In this document: piece after piece, positions 21,046 through 32,778 of the stretch
Layout of the letters: each line of letters begins with the position of its first letter
How positions within the stretch are numbered: the first letter of the stretch is position 1
NCBI GenBank assembly: GCA_001599595.1
Contig: BCHH01000002.1
Location: forward strand, 3,266,427 to 3,330,426
DNA from: Beverwykella pulmonaria
Taxonomy: Eukaryota > Ascomycota > Dothideomycetes > Pleosporales > Melanommataceae
Direction: 5' to 3'
DNA: 64,000 bases
Notes under the pieces: model-generated
Database searches by the model: none
What the model was told of the DNA's origin: nothing
The model's input: only the letters and a program-made list of their open reading frames with translations
Translations under genes and position numbers: made by a program

Positions 21046-22920
21046 TCATGTTCCAGGCAACTTGACACACCTCCCATACTCCATCAACATCTTCCCTACC
21101 ACCACCCACCCCGCCACCGCCGGCCACCCCAAAACCAAAAACCACATGGCGATCTTCACGATACTCCAAATTTGCGTCTGCCCCTCGACCTTATCCCCAA
21201 TTGTGTCCTTGGCCTCGAACCTCGCCACTAAATACCCGATCGCGCTTCCCCAAGCGAGCCAAAGCATCGTGATGGCCTGTTGGACCGTTGTGCTGTGCGT
21301 TCCGGCTCTGAAGCCGGAAAGTGCCTGGATCAGGATAATGGGGGTGAGGGAGATAAGAAAGGCTAGCCAGCGCGATCGCTTGATGTAGCGGGTGCTGCGG
21401 GGCAGGAGCTTGCTCGGCCATTTGAAGGTATCGAAGGAGATTCGCATGGGCTGGGGATATTTGAGGGGCGCTTCGTCGGCGCGGTGGTAGGCAAAGGGGG
21501 GCGTGCTGGGCACGAGGAGTGCGGAACTGTCCAACGCAACGTAGGGCGAAGAGGACGTGGTGACTTTGACAAGCAGGCTCTCATGAGCATTAGGAGTAGT
21601 CTTGAATTCCGCGTACATTTCCTTGCCGACGGATTGGAAGCGTACCGGGCTCCCCAAGAAAATATTATCTTCGCCGCTGAAGTCGTCCGTCAAGCTTTGG
21701 CTTGTGTCAGCCTCAAGGAGCTCCCCAACGACGCCGTCGTAGTACCCATCCAATCCTTTCCGACGCCGTTCTTCGATCATCATAGGCGATCCGACGAGGT
21801 ACACTGCGTCGTATTCAGGACGGCTCAATGCACCGAGAAGATTTACCAGACTCATGATCGCATACGGCGCAACTGTCAGTCCAAAGGAAGCAAATCCATA
21901 CCTATTGATCTGATCGCCTCGAGTCTGGTACAGCGTCTGGATGGCGAGGATGGCTTGAACTAGTGCCGCCAAACTGCGCATGATGTCGTAGTTTGAGTTG
22001 ATGCGATCGATGGATGCGTCGTTGGGGAGATTCCGCACCGGCGTGCAAGACGGGAGCATGACGATGGAATACCCAGGGGCTAGCTTTGCTGGTGCGCAGC
22101 GGATGGTTCGCGAGCCGACGGAATCTGGGCATCTTTTCCTGCAGTATGTCCAGGGCGTCGGATACGTGTTAAGTCGGATCTCCGGTACAGCTAAGGTCGT
22201 AGGGTCTCCCTTGAGTGTCGCTGAGGGGGATGCGGAAAAGGGTATTGATCTCATTTCGATACCCGAGGACCGTGAAATAAATGGAGCTTGATCATCGTCA
22301 GAGTTACTTGAGCGCACCTCCCGCTCGGAAAATTCCATCTCTTTTCCTCCCTCTCGGCTCGCGATAGACGCCGCCTCCGATCCCCGCACAAGCAGCACAT
22401 TCTCCTTGATCTCATCACCATCTTTCGGCGTCCACTCACTGGACCTAACCACCATACATAGCGCCCCGGCCCGTCTTGCCTTCTGAAGGTCCCTAGCTCG
22501 ACTCGCCTTCTGTTTATTGTTCAAAGCCTCACTGTCCACTTGCTCCCACTTCTCGCTTCTGAATCTTTTTCTAACGGTTGCATATCCAACGAATATCGCC
22601 CTAAGTCCCCGATACGCACCGAAGCTGGGGAACAAGAGAGAGGCAAGCGCGTTAGTGAGATACGATTCCCAGCCTTCTCCGGGTAGGACGACCGTGGTGA
22701 GTGCGTGGGTGGCATAGTTTACGAAGAAAAAGTAGATAATGTCGTTGCGTTGGGTGGGTGTGCAAAGGATATCTGGGTTGCCGTGCTGGGTTGTACCCGA
22801 GGGAAGAGTGATTGTTATGTTCTCCGTCGTGGGCTCTGTCGGTATTGCAAGAACATTGACAGCTGTGAAGAGGAAGAGAAGATAAAAATGGTACCCCATA
22901 CGCAAAAAGAGAGGCGCCAT
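21046..22920 (-). CDS. Multipass membrane protein of unknown function
   Basis: Single exon, 624 residues, starting at an ATG at 22920. An N-terminal hydrophobic segment (FYLLFLFTAVNVLAIP, about 12-27) is probably a signal peptide or first membrane helix. Further membrane-like segments lie near residues 58-80, 90-112, 315-333, 342-366, 525-545, 553-573 and 588-612 (for example LASLLFPSFGAYRGLRAIF and AMWFLVLGWPAVAGWVVVG). A long hydrophilic, Ser/charged loop separates the first and second groups, so both ends carry membrane clusters. I do not recognise the family; similar uncharacterised membrane proteins are common in ascomycetes. No catalytic motif seen. Confidence 0.8.
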   Translation of the reverse strand: MAPLFLRMGYHFYLLFLFTAVNVLAIPTEPTTENITITLPSGTTQHGNPDILCTPTQRNDIIYFFFVNYATHALTTVVLPGEGWESYLTNALASLLFPSFGAYRGLRAIFVGYATVRKRFRSEKWEQVDSEALNNKQKASRARDLQKARRAGALCMVVRSSEWTPKDGDEIKENVLLVRGSEAASIASREGGKEMEFSEREVRSSNSDDDQAPFISRSSGIEMRSIPFSASPSATLKGDPTTLAVPEIRLNTYPTPWTYCRKRCPDSVGSRTIRCAPAKLAPGYSIVMLPSCTPVRNLPNDASIDRINSNYDIMRSLAALVQAILAIQTLYQTRGDQINRYGFASFGLTVAPYAIMSLVNLLGALSRPEYDAVYLVGSPMMIEERRRKGLDGYYDGVVGELLEADTSQSLTDDFSGEDNIFLGSPVRFQSVGKEMYAEFKTTPNAHESLLVKVTTSSSPYVALDSSALLVPSTPPFAYHRADEAPLKYPQPMRISFDTFKWPSKLLPRSTRYIKRSRWLAFLISLTPIILIQALSGFRAGTHSTTVQQAITMLWLAWGSAIGYLVARFEAKDTIGDKVEGQTQIWSIVKIAMWFLVLGWPAVAGWVVVGKMLMEYGRCVKLPGT

Positions 22921-23699
22921 TTTATTTGCAGAACTTTACCCTTCACTAAGACTCTGACCGGTCTCAAGACGTCGAGTTTGTAAAAGAGAGGTGGGACCTT
23001 AGCTTCGTGCCCTCTCATTCTATTGTCTGCATGTTGGATCCAGCCTTGACTTTATTGTTTCAAGGACGGCGGCTGTTTTCAGCTCACTATCGAAGGCCCG
23101 CCTGGGCTCAATGGAGTATGCATGGGGTGGCGTATGGTGGCGTCCAATCTAGATACGGCTGGCGTAGTGGAGTTTTCCAAACGTTTCAGCCTCATCCCTG
23201 CATACTGTTACCAAAGAAGGAATCTTCAGGTGGCCCTGACATGACCTCCTGGAACGGAGCTAATCTTGCCCTTCCAAAGACATGAAGAAGAAATGTCAAA
23301 TTGGCCGGACCAGCAACGCAAGATCAGCTGGCCTCTATTGTACAACGAAGTCATGGACAGTAGTAGCATGAAACATACTTTCGGTGGACCTGCTTTTTCG
23401 TTTGTTTATTGTCATACCATTGATCAGGTGTTACATTCAACACACAAACATCACGCTGCTTGTTCCGGTACCTAAAATATACATCTATACCGCCTAAACC
23501 ATGGGCCACTATCCACCTATTCTCCCCGAGTCAACTTCGGTAACAGGCGTTGATTTGCGCATTGTTGGACACAAAGGCTATCTCTATTTGGGTCTTCAGT
23601 CGAAACTAGACAACGCTCCTTCTCGCAATCCCTAATTACCAAACTTTTAGTTCTGGACCGTGACTCATCATGCTGCGCGCTAATGCTACAGTAACACTT
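22921..23699. other. Intergenic, no gene seen
   Basis: Promoter side of the membrane-protein gene and 3' side of the next minus-strand gene. Short frames only (for example 23007-23285 +), without recognisable content. Confidence 0.45.
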
Positions 23700-26600
23700 C
23701 TACTCCCAGCCCCTCCATTCCCGATCCGCCTCCCTCAATGTCTTCGTTGCCTCCTCCCATTCCAACCCACCTCTGTCTAGCCTCTCGGACCAAGTCAGCA
23801 ACTGCTTCCTTTCCTTACCCAGCCTTGTCTCCACCCGCTTCCTTTCCAATGCTTTCCGTTTCAGATAGCCCAAGTCGTCGTCTTCCACTGCTCGGTTCCA
23901 GACGCGCCTCATACGCGGTGAATACAAGCAGCAGGATGTACCATCACTGTCTTCGCCTGGGACTAGTTGCATGGTGCGGTTGAAGAGATTCGCGACCGGA
24001 TTACCGTCTGTGATGATGGGCCAGATGACCTCGTCGTAACACTCCTCGCACACGGTGAACTCGGGCAAGCTCGGAATATAGTGCCAAGGTTTCCTCACGA
24101 GTTTCTTGTCTCGGCGACACTCCTGTTTGTACGCATATTCTCGAACCAATTGGATAAATCGGAATATTTCAGGTGCGCGACCAGAGTGCTGGGATTCGGC
24201 ATCCAATTCCACCAGCAGGTCCAAATACTTAGGGAACCTCCTACTGGTAACTCGAAGGCTGCAAACATTCTGTCTAGGCGCGCCAGGATGACTATGAGCC
24301 GGCAATCTGGTGAAATAACCCCGAATGCTTGGGAAGAGGGCTTCCATCATCTTGAAATCGCATGCACAAACCACAAAATTAGATAGATGGACACCATCTC
24401 GTTGGTCAGCGATGCCATACCATGTGGCCGATACCTCGCGATCCTTAGGGCAGGGCCGCTCGGTGTCGTTAATTCTCGCGAGCGCATAAATCAGATCGAG
24501 TGATGGGCGACGTTGTTTAATGGTCAAAACCCAGGCGAGACGCATCCATGGACTAGAGAAATCGCAGAAGCGGGGAATGCGCCGCTCGAAACGACGAGTT
24601 TGTTTGAAGTAGCTGGAAAAGGGAGTATCAGAAAGGACTTTGTCATAGCAAGAGGGGCATAGATCAAAATTTGGGCAGTCCTCGAGGGTGTACCAGTCGT
24701 CGTACGCATCAGTAGACTCACTTCTCGGACATGATGGCAGTGGTTTATCGAGGCTGGGTGGCGCTGTTCTGCGTTCGCGTCGGCCCTCATGGCCAGACTG
24801 CGATCTTATACTACTGGATCTTACTCTTGCCAGACGTGGTAGTTCTTCGGGATTAGCCGTGTGGCGGCTGCCGACAGAAGGTCGAAAGGCAGATGGTCGG
24901 TCACGGGGTGAGCCAGGCAGTGGGGACGAGGGCATGTTTGGCGAATCTGGGTAGGATTGCCTTGAATGGAGATTCGGAGAAGGAGGCACAGTGGAATATG
25001 AATGGTCGAATTGGTATGCCTCTTCAGGAGGCATGAAGACATCGACTGGTCTGTCATCCACGGGATAGGGAAGTGGATTCTCCGGCTTCGGTGCTCTCAC
25101 GGGGGACGGGCTCCGTACATCGATTCGTGGCATAGGAACTGGCAAGCTTCCATGCCTGTCATTGTATCTTGTTGATGGCCTTGATCTCTCATTCGTAGTG
25201 GGAGGGTAGGTGGCGTGCCAGTCTACTCCAGAAACAGACGACATGTGACCATGGGAAGGCGTAATGTTCGCCGAAAAAGAGAGGGGAGAAGGTGGCCTTG
25301 AAACGCCCCCGGATCTAGAGGACGGCTGCGAAGATTGAGGAGAATCGCCAGCGCGTCGAGGTTGAGGCTTTGGCGAGCGTGGAGCTGATTGCGGAGGTTC
25401 GCGGTACAGTGGCGAGCTAGGTCGGGGGGACACAGGCCGGTCTTCTTGATATCTGCTCGAGCTCTTATGGCTTGTTTCGACGGGAACTGGGCGCGGCTTT
25501 GAATGCGGACGGTCACGATAGAGGGGTGAGCTGGGGCGAGGCGACGGCGGCCGAGCGTCGGAATACTTTCTGGAGCTCTTGTAGTTTGTTTCCACCGGAC
25601 TAGACCGCGGTTTCTGTCGCGAATGGGTTCCGTTGGCATTGTTCAGTGACGAAGTTGACGACCTTGGCGATTGAGTACTAGGCGTCGGGTTCCTTGAAGA
25701 GCCCGAACTGCTGTCATAGTCCCCACGGGTGCTTGGCTGGCGCGGCGGTCGGTCTGGCCTCCTCTTTTCTGACTTGGCCTGGTTGTCCAGAAGATTTGTC
25801 CGCAGGTCTTCTTTCTGGAGGTCGCTCTTCACGAAGCTGTACTGAGCGGGCCTCCGATCTGTCCGGCGACGTGTGACGTCGTCGTCAACATCCGAGTCTT
25901 CGGAGACATGAGTCTTGGATGTCCGCGGCGACTGCGTGAAGGAGTCGTATCGGCCGTGGCCCGTCTTTGGCGAGCGTGCATTCTGGTCCCGCTGAGCGTC
26001 CCCGGCATCCCGACTCGGGACGGACCTTGGAATGCTTGACGAGGCCGAGGGCGTGATGGCCTCGGGAGAGAGGAAATACTCGGAGGGCTGCGCTATGTAT
26101 TCTTTCTGCGGCTTGGTGTAGGCATACGGGGTCGAGGTGCGCCCGGTGAAGACGGGCGGGTCCTTGTCGTCGATGTTGGTCTTCAGATGGGGCATGTTTC
26201 CGCGCTCGACAAAGCTCTTACGGCGTGGTGGTGCAGCCGCCGGATCGGACAGCAGCACAAACCGCCGCTCGCCGTTGTCGTTGCTATTGTCGCTGTCGCT
26301 GTCGCTGTCGTTGTGGTGGTGGTAGTGGTGGTACGCGGCGGGGGGCAGCTCGATTTCCTCAATGATGGGGTACTGATCAACGCTGCCCCGCGCTTGCGGT
26401 TGTTCGCCAGGCTCAGGTACAATGACGCTCGCCGGCGACGCCAATTCTCTCGCCAGCGACAGCGCCTCGTCCTCGACGCTGGGCGACGGCGGCCATCTGG
26501 GCTTGCTGTGGGACTCGGGGCGGTACGAGTATGCGTAGGGGTGTGCGGACGAGCGTGTGGGGAGCGGGGGATTTGCGGCGTAGCGGGGGTTTACGCTGCT

Positions 26601-26780
26601 CCGCATGGCTGTTAGCTCGACGTCGACGGCAGCGGGGGGAGAAGGAAGGGAATGGTCGTGCCTGGTGAAGCCGGCGTCGCGCGCCGAGTATCTGTCGGTA
26701 TCACGGGAGGCGTAGGGGTCATGGTGTCGCCGGGGCTGCTGATGTGAGTACTGACGGCGGTCGTAGTCGGGGGAAGCCAT
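23700..26780 (-). CDS. Large Ser/Pro/Arg-rich protein with Cys-containing C-terminal domain
   Basis: Single exon, 1026 residues. The first about 680 residues are low-complexity and probably disordered (rich in Ser, Pro, Arg, Asp), with many SP/TP and RxxS sites that could be phosphorylated. The C-terminal third is folded-looking. It contains YTLEDCPNFDLCPSCYDKVL and later LPEFTVCEECYDEVIWP, two CxxC-type pairs about 190 residues apart, which could bind zinc. Between them are globular segments such as SSPWMRLAWVLTIKQRRPSL. The last 60 residues are charged and helical (LERKRVETRLGKERKQLL). The family occurs widely in filamentous ascomycetes as an uncharacterised protein, as far as I recall. Function unknown. 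Confidence 0.8.
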   Translation of the reverse strand: MASPDYDRRQYSHQQPRRHHDPYASRDTDRYSARDAGFTRHDHSLPSPPAAVDVELTAMRSSVNPRYAANPPLPTRSSAHPYAYSYRPESHSKPRWPPSPSVEDEALSLARELASPASVIVPEPGEQPQARGSVDQYPIIEEIELPPAAYHHYHHHNDSDSDSDNSNDNGERRFVLLSDPAAAPPRRKSFVERGNMPHLKTNIDDKDPPVFTGRTSTPYAYTKPQKEYIAQPSEYFLSPEAITPSASSSIPRSVPSRDAGDAQRDQNARSPKTGHGRYDSFTQSPRTSKTHVSEDSDVDDDVTRRRTDRRPAQYSFVKSDLQKEDLRTNLLDNQAKSEKRRPDRPPRQPSTRGDYDSSSGSSRNPTPSTQSPRSSTSSLNNANGTHSRQKPRSSPVETNYKSSRKYSDARPPSPRPSSPLYRDRPHSKPRPVPVETSHKSSSRYQEDRPVSPRPSSPLYREPPQSAPRSPKPQPRRAGDSPQSSQPSSRSGGVSRPPSPLSFSANITPSHGHMSSVSGVDWHATYPPTTNERSRPSTRYNDRHGSLPVPMPRIDVRSPSPVRAPKPENPLPYPVDDRPVDVFMPPEEAYQFDHSYSTVPPSPNLHSRQSYPDSPNMPSSPLPGSPRDRPSAFRPSVGSRHTANPEELPRLARVRSSSIRSQSGHEGRRERRTAPPSLDKPLPSCPRSESTDAYDDWYTLEDCPNFDLCPSCYDKVLSDTPFSSYFKQTRRFERRIPRFCDFSSPWMRLAWVLTIKQRRPSLDLIYALARINDTERPCPKDREVSATWYGIADQRDGVHLSNFVVCACDFKMMEALFPSIRGYFTRLPAHSHPGAPRQNVCSLRVTSRRFPKYLDLLVELDAESQHSGRAPEIFRFIQLVREYAYKQECRRDKKLVRKPWHYIPSLPEFTVCEECYDEVIWPIITDGNPVANLFNRTMQLVPGEDSDGTSCCLYSPRMRRVWNRAVEDDDLGYLKRKALERKRVETRLGKERKQLLTWSERLDRGGLEWEEATKTLREADREWRGWE

Positions 26781-28485
26781 GCAACGCGGTCGTGGTGGTG
26801 TGCGGTGACAGTGTCAGGCGAGCGGTCTGGCGGCGGCCAGGGCGAAGTTTCGGGAAGAACGGAGAGAACAATGATGGAGGAAGAGGAGGTGGTGGAGAAG
26901 GAAGAGGGTGCAGCATTCGGTAGACGCAGAGGGAGGAATATGTACGATTACATTATGGGGATAAGAAGAAATTAGCGGAGTGCTGCCGCTTTTTCGGGGT
27001 GCTTTGGTACACTGACGCCCATTCACATCCCGGGTTCCGCCCGCCTGTTGCAGCAGCCCTAGCAGCCCTAGCAGCCCATTTGGTTAAGCACGCCCCAGAG
27101 TCCAGCGACATGCGGCGCCTAACTGGCGCCGCCTGAGGCGGTTCCTGCACGCTCGACCGCCAGTTTGCCCATCATCAGACCCTGTCGCGCCTAGCTTTGC
27201 CGGTAATGCCGTCGCCACGACATGTATCGCACCTCTTCACCACTCTGCAAGCCATTGTCTGCTTGACCGGTGTCTACTCTCATGACAGTAGACATCTATA
27301 TCTGGACGGTGAGCTCTGCGCTCTGTAATTATTCGAGCGTCTTGCCTCTGTCGGGTGCTTTCTGCAAGTTTCCATCAGAGCCCTCCAACCTCGTCGCTCA
27401 ACGTGTATTTGTGTTCCTTTTGATGTCACCTCTCTCCACGTCACGCACCTGCCGTGGAACCGGCCTAACATTGCTATTTCATGCCCAGCGTAGATCAAGA
27501 GGCAGGGCATGGCATGGCAGTCATCATATGAACACAGTCGAAGCAAACGGCCTTGAAACATGTCGGAACACTCACTTTCACCAGACCATCATACCATGCC
27601 CCCACGCAACCAAAATCACAGAGCTTCCGTTGCCTTCACCAAGTTCTTGTCCTCATTCGCTCCTCCGGCACAATCCGAAAGAGCGGTGGAAGCCCTCCGC
27701 ACAGCCACCAGCCTCACCCATACTCCGCCTTACGCAGAGCCTCATCCCGCATACACTAACTGCAAACAACCTAGCACCGAGCGTTATATTCTTCACCACT
27801 TCGTGCCCAAAACCTCGTGCCGTAAGCAAAGTCCAGCTAAGGCACACTACAGGGCTGACGAATTCGAAGGCTGCCCTACTGCTTAAATAAGGGCGTGCAG
27901 TACAGACGTGAAGCTGAAGTTGACAGTGACCTCTACATCCGGCAAGTCAAACACAACTATTGAGGCATGCATGATATTGTGTTTGCCGTCTCCGTCGTAT
28001 CGTCTGTCTTTTCGTAAACAGTGCTATAGGCCATAGCAGGCCATAGCAGCTTCGCAGGGCTCTCTGGCCCACTACTCTCAAGGTCGTATACCCCACCAGA
28101 TGTGCCGAAGGTATGCCATCCCTGTGTGGGATCAAGTCCCATTATGACTAACGCTCGACCCTGCTCTAACTACTGCCACCGTGCGTCTCTGGGGCTCATT
28201 GGCGTAAGATACGCCAACAGCGTGACTAAGCCCTAGCACCTGCCAAGATCTCCAACCGACGTTACAAAGACTCGACATGAGGTTAAAACAAGGGTGCCTG
28301 TGAGGGTGTGCTGTATCTATTTTGTGATAGCCGTGTATTCATGCCGCTATGATAGCCCTATCCATATCTTATACTACTCGCCCTCGTACGCTCGACTCAT
28401 CCACCACAGCTCTCCTCGATCTCGCAGCCATCCCTTTCATCTACGTTTTCAGGGTATTCACGCCCACGCCTAGCCCAAGAGCAGC
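26781..28485. other. 1.7-kb intergenic region, no convincing gene
   Basis: Overlapping plus-strand frames (27270-27890, 27560-27886) and a short one at 28349-28585 lack recognisable domains. Three direct copies of AGCAGCCCT lie near 27051-27077, and a CCATAGCAGG doublet near 28031-28050. Probably promoter and 3' flanking DNA. Confidence 0.45.
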
Positions 28486-31400
28486 CTACGCAGGTGTGCC
28501 TTTACTGAATTGGATCAACCTCTTCACACCGATCTGTTGGAGCACGTTAGCACATACACAGGAACTTTTGAAAAGGGAGGAGTGACAAGAGGGGTACATA
28601 CCATCCAATTGCTTCCCTCGTCCGTCTTGTTCGTCATCAAGTCCGAGAAAATCGCAATCGCATCATCGTACTGCCTAGCCTGGATGTAGCCTGCTAGTTC
28701 ATTCAATTCCTCAATTGTGTCCGGCTTCAGCAGATCCTCGTTGTTCAAGTGATCAAAAAGAATGTTCAGCCGCTTTTCTGTGTCCACAATATGCTGCTTG
28801 AACTGCGCTGGGGCTTTGGCCTTGATGCGCTGAAGGTCTGCATTGAGAATATCATAGATGGGTCGAGAGGATGGCGGGATATGGGTGCGGTCGCCAGCAG
28901 CTGTGTCACGGTTAGTGTTCAGAATGCACTCACATACTTGATTCACTTACGGTATTTCGACGTCGCCTTTTGCGATTGAGCTGTACCGGGTCGGGATTCT
29001 GGCTTCGGCGGACCACCTTGTGGAGGACCAGCCCGCGGAGGGCCTTGTGGCGGACCTTGAGGAGGGCCGGGTCGCCCAAAGCTCGAAGGTGGTGGTGCCG
29101 AAGCTTGAGGAGGAGCAGCTTGGGCAGGTGGTGTTGGCGCGTAACCCGTCGAGTATGGGTTCGGGGGTGGCGCAATCTGCCTAGGTGGCGGCGCCATCCC
29201 CCCTTGCGGAGCCGATGGCTGCGTTCCTGGAGCGGGAGCATAACGATTGGACGGGGGTGCCGAAGACGGCGGGGGATTGTAGGGCGATGTGCCGCGAGGA
29301 AGTACGTGTTGCTGAGGAGGAGCAAAGCCGCTGGGTTGAGGTGGGGTGTATGCGCTAGTAGCCTGTGGTGGAGCGTAAGGGTTGACACTTGATGTTGGAG
29401 GTCCCGATGGCGGTGAAGAGATGTGAGGAGGCCCTTGAGGCGGTCCCTTTGGCGGAGGAGGGGGGGTCGGCCTCGTAGTAGGATACATAGACGTTCCCGG
29501 TTGGGGGGGGCCAACTGGAGGGCCAGCATGGCCCTGCTGGTTCGCGAAAGGAGAACTGATTGCACCGGCGCCAAGTCCTGGAGTACCGCGACGGGAAGAT
29601 GGCTTCGGTGGTCCAAAGTCGGGCGTGTCATTCCAGTTCGGAATGTTGCTACGAGAGGCTGCTGGAGGAACGGAGGGAGAGCTTGAGAAGTTACGTGGCG
29701 GGGGCGCGATTGGATGGTGCTGTGGTGGCTGATAACCCCCATACGGAGCTTGAGGAATATTTGGTTGCGAAGGTTGCTGATATCCAGCTGGTGTGTAGGC
29801 ACTTCGTTGCGTAGGTGCTGGTGGGTAAGATGGGGCAGCTGACTGTGTGTTTGTAGGTGCGTATGGCGAATTCGTTTGTTGTGTTGGCGCCTGTTGCTGA
29901 GACTGGAGCGGTTGTTGATATGTAGGCACCACACGAGATGCTCGTTGAGCAGTGGCTGGCTGTGTTTGTCTCTGGGTCGCTGCAGGTTTGGGCGCATCTT
30001 TCCTCGTTGCCTGCTTGATCCGATCTCTCGCTACATCGGCTGCGGGGTATTTCTCTGGCAGGAGGTCCAAGTACTTCTCCGCAATCGATAGTTGACCATG
30101 GGCAGATGCAACGTCGGAGTATTCAACATACTTAGCGTACAGTGGGCCAAGTTTCCAGTCCGCGTCCTTTTGCTGTTCCGCATCCTTAAATCCAGTGACC
30201 TGTCGGAACACGGTGACCTTCTCGATGAAGTCTTGGAGCGAGCGGGCATGGATAGAGAAACTGTTGTCACCTGTGGAGTGCTCAACGCCAGCGGCCTCGC
30301 TTTCCTGCAGCTCTTGTACCCAGTTCACTACGACTTTCTCCAGCTTGGATCCCGCTAAGTAACAGAAAGAGGCATCTTTGCGCAGTGAGCCCGCCTCATC
30401 AGACATAGATTCTTCCAAACGGTCGCCAAGTGCTTCGCACAGATCAGGAAACTCTGACTGATCCGCAAACGTGCAAATGGTCGCCATGACTTCCTTCCAG
30501 TTTGCAAGGTCGGCATTGTAGACGATATCCCAGAGATTCTTACCCACAACAGAAGCTAGCAATCTAAGGTAGTTCGGGCCGTGTGACTGCTGCTTGAAGT
30601 ACGCAGCTTGGGCCTTGGCAATACATTTCTCTCCACCACAGATCGCGATCATGAATGCGTCCGATAACCTGTTCTCTTGAAGGCAGACGTTTAATGCGGT
30701 ATCGAAAGCACCTAGCATGAGAGCACGAGTAATCTTCTTGTCGGCTTCTGATTCGGATCCCGTGTACATCTGGAATGGGTTGTTCGTCTTCGCCCCTTTG
30801 GACGAGGCGAGGTCGGAGAGGAAGTTACCGCCATCATTAGACTGGTCAAAGAACGAGGCCCCCTCTTCATCGGCTATTCCATTCGTTTCTGCAGAGTCTT
30901 CTTTGGCAGCTTCGGCGGGCTCCTCTTCCTTTTTGTCCGAGAACCCAAGGTACTCGATAAGCTTCCTTCGTGGGCTTTCCGAGATCAGAGTCTCGATAAC
31001 CGTCCAGTCCGCTTTTTCTTCTTCAGTGCTAGCCTTTGCAATCTTCGATTCACAGATAGCGGTCAGATCCCCAGCTTGTAATGCCTTGTCAAACTCTTCG
31101 CTAGCGGCACCTATTTCCGAGTCCACAGCAAAAGTCGATATGCTGATCTTGGACTTGGAGTCTACGATGCCGAACCTAACAAGCTTCCCTCCGAAGCCAA
31201 ATGACACACCAGCTCGTCGCTTCAGCCATTTCGGAGGAGTCTTAAGGGTGAAAGACGCACCCTGCGGCTCAACATGACTCTTGGAAAAGAAGTCCTCGCC
31301 ATCCAGCGCCTGGGAAGTAGATTTGGTTTGGTCCGTCGCAGCTCCGGTGTTTTGAATAGTCTGAACAGAAACCTTTCCGTCGAAGGAGGCTGTCGCCAAG

Positions 31401-32470
31401 AGATTGGGGTTTGAAGGGTTGAACCTTGTCTGGAAAGTCCAATTTGTCACAACGGGAAATTCGCCGAGGTTTTCGCCCGTGTGAGGATTCCAAGCAATCG
31501 TGCGATTATCCTTTCCGCAAGAGAGGAGGATATTGCTGTCCTGAGCACACCACGACAAGGATAGCACGCCTTGGTCGTGGCCCTGGAGCGTCTTCTCGGG
31601 CGCGTTGGAGTTTCGGAGGTCCCAGACGAGCACCAGAGGGTTCTGATCGGTCGGGATGGCAGTAACGAGCCTTGTGGGGACATCAGGATCCCAGGATACG
31701 GCGCTCACGGATTTGCGTCCAAAGTTGTTTAACGTAAGATTCTCTTTCTTGTCTTTCACATTCCAAACAGTGACAAATCCTCCGCTGCTTCCTGTTGCGA
31801 GAATGTGTGCCACCTTCTTGTTCCAGTCCAACGCCGTGTATTCGTCGGGGTTCGCGCCCGCTTTTCCCAGGCGGAAGGACTTGGATTGGTCGTCTAGATC
31901 GTGCACGTAGAGCTCGCCCTTCGCACCTGCGGAGGCGAGGATGTGTGGTCGGAACGGGTTGAACTGGATAGCCATGATGGGCCCGGTGTGCTTGTCGATT
32001 TGCTCAATGAGGGCGTCGCTGCAGAGTTTCAGCACGTGCATCACGGGTGAGGTTGCGAATATGTGGGTGGGTTGACCTTGCGCCTGCCCGCAGTTTCGCA
32101 GCATCCCATAGTACTAGTGCCCCGCTGTCCAATGCACCCGCTATTATTCCCAGTGGGTGGTCCTCGCTCGGGAGGCCCCAGGCAATGTCATTAAATCTAA
32201 CACTCTTGTTAGTATCCTACCAAGATACATGGGCTGCTTCGCCGCAACTCGGGGGACATGCCTCGAATCAGCGTGGGTTGTTGCAACTGGCTGGAGCTCG
32301 ACAGCTTGGCCAGCACTGTCCAGATTGAGCTCCCAGATCTCGAGCGTCGTGTCGTTAGAGAAATCGGCATCTACAGCCCCAGCCTTCGTGCCCGTAGCGA
32401 TCAATGGCTGCGTCGAGCCCGGCGACCAGGCAAAGGTGGCCGTCCGGGGGATTTCGCGTAGGCGAACCAT
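28486..32470 (-). CDS. SEC31: COPII coat outer-layer protein Sec31
   Basis: Five exons (32470-32262, 32196-32077, 32018-28951, 28900-28602, 28533-28486) give 1247 residues, close to the yeast protein. Sec31 pairs with Sec13 to form the outer cage of COPII vesicles leaving the ER. It also boosts Sar1 GTPase activity. Residues 1 to about 330 are WD40 repeats ([40 protein letters not shown]). A helical solenoid follows, then a long Pro/Gln-rich linker (about 780-1100). The conserved C-terminal domain reads [17 protein letters not shown] ... [17 protein letters not shown] ... NWM, then [15 protein letters not shown]. Intron 1 is unusual: frame and conservation require a GC donor (AG/GCATGT) with a perfect TACTAAC branch site. 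The other introns are GT-AG. It is divergent to the RRM gene, with 308 bases between start codons. Confidence 0.95.
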
Positions 32471-32778
32471 GGCGGGCGGCGATGTCGAGGATGTCGTGGG
32501 AGGATTGAAGGAGAGACAAAATGGGTGGTTGAGAAGGAAGGAGAGGACAGAGGGTTTGCTGGGAAGGAGCTACGTGGTGCGCCCGTTGATTGTGTCGAGC
32601 GTGAGGCAGCTTCAACCACCTGTCCCCATCATCACTGACTCGGGCTTAGTGGACCGTGGGCCCCGACTGTTCACGTGATATTAACTTTCCAAGATCACTC
32701 TCCAATCAGCAGCCGGCGTGCACAACCCTCACCTGCAACCACAGTCAACTTCACTCCAACATCAACCACGCCGCAGAC
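32471..32778. promoter_or_regulatory. Bidirectional promoter of SEC31 and the RRM gene
   Basis: 308 bases between two divergent start codons. No TATA box is obvious; pyrimidine- and CA-rich stretches lie on the RRM side. Two housekeeping genes therefore share a short intergenic control region. Confidence 0.6.

Noticed and set aside
27270..27890. Plus-strand frame of 206 codons upstream of SEC31's 3' end
   Set aside because: Overlapped by other open frames on both strands, no domain, no bias typical of coding sequence.
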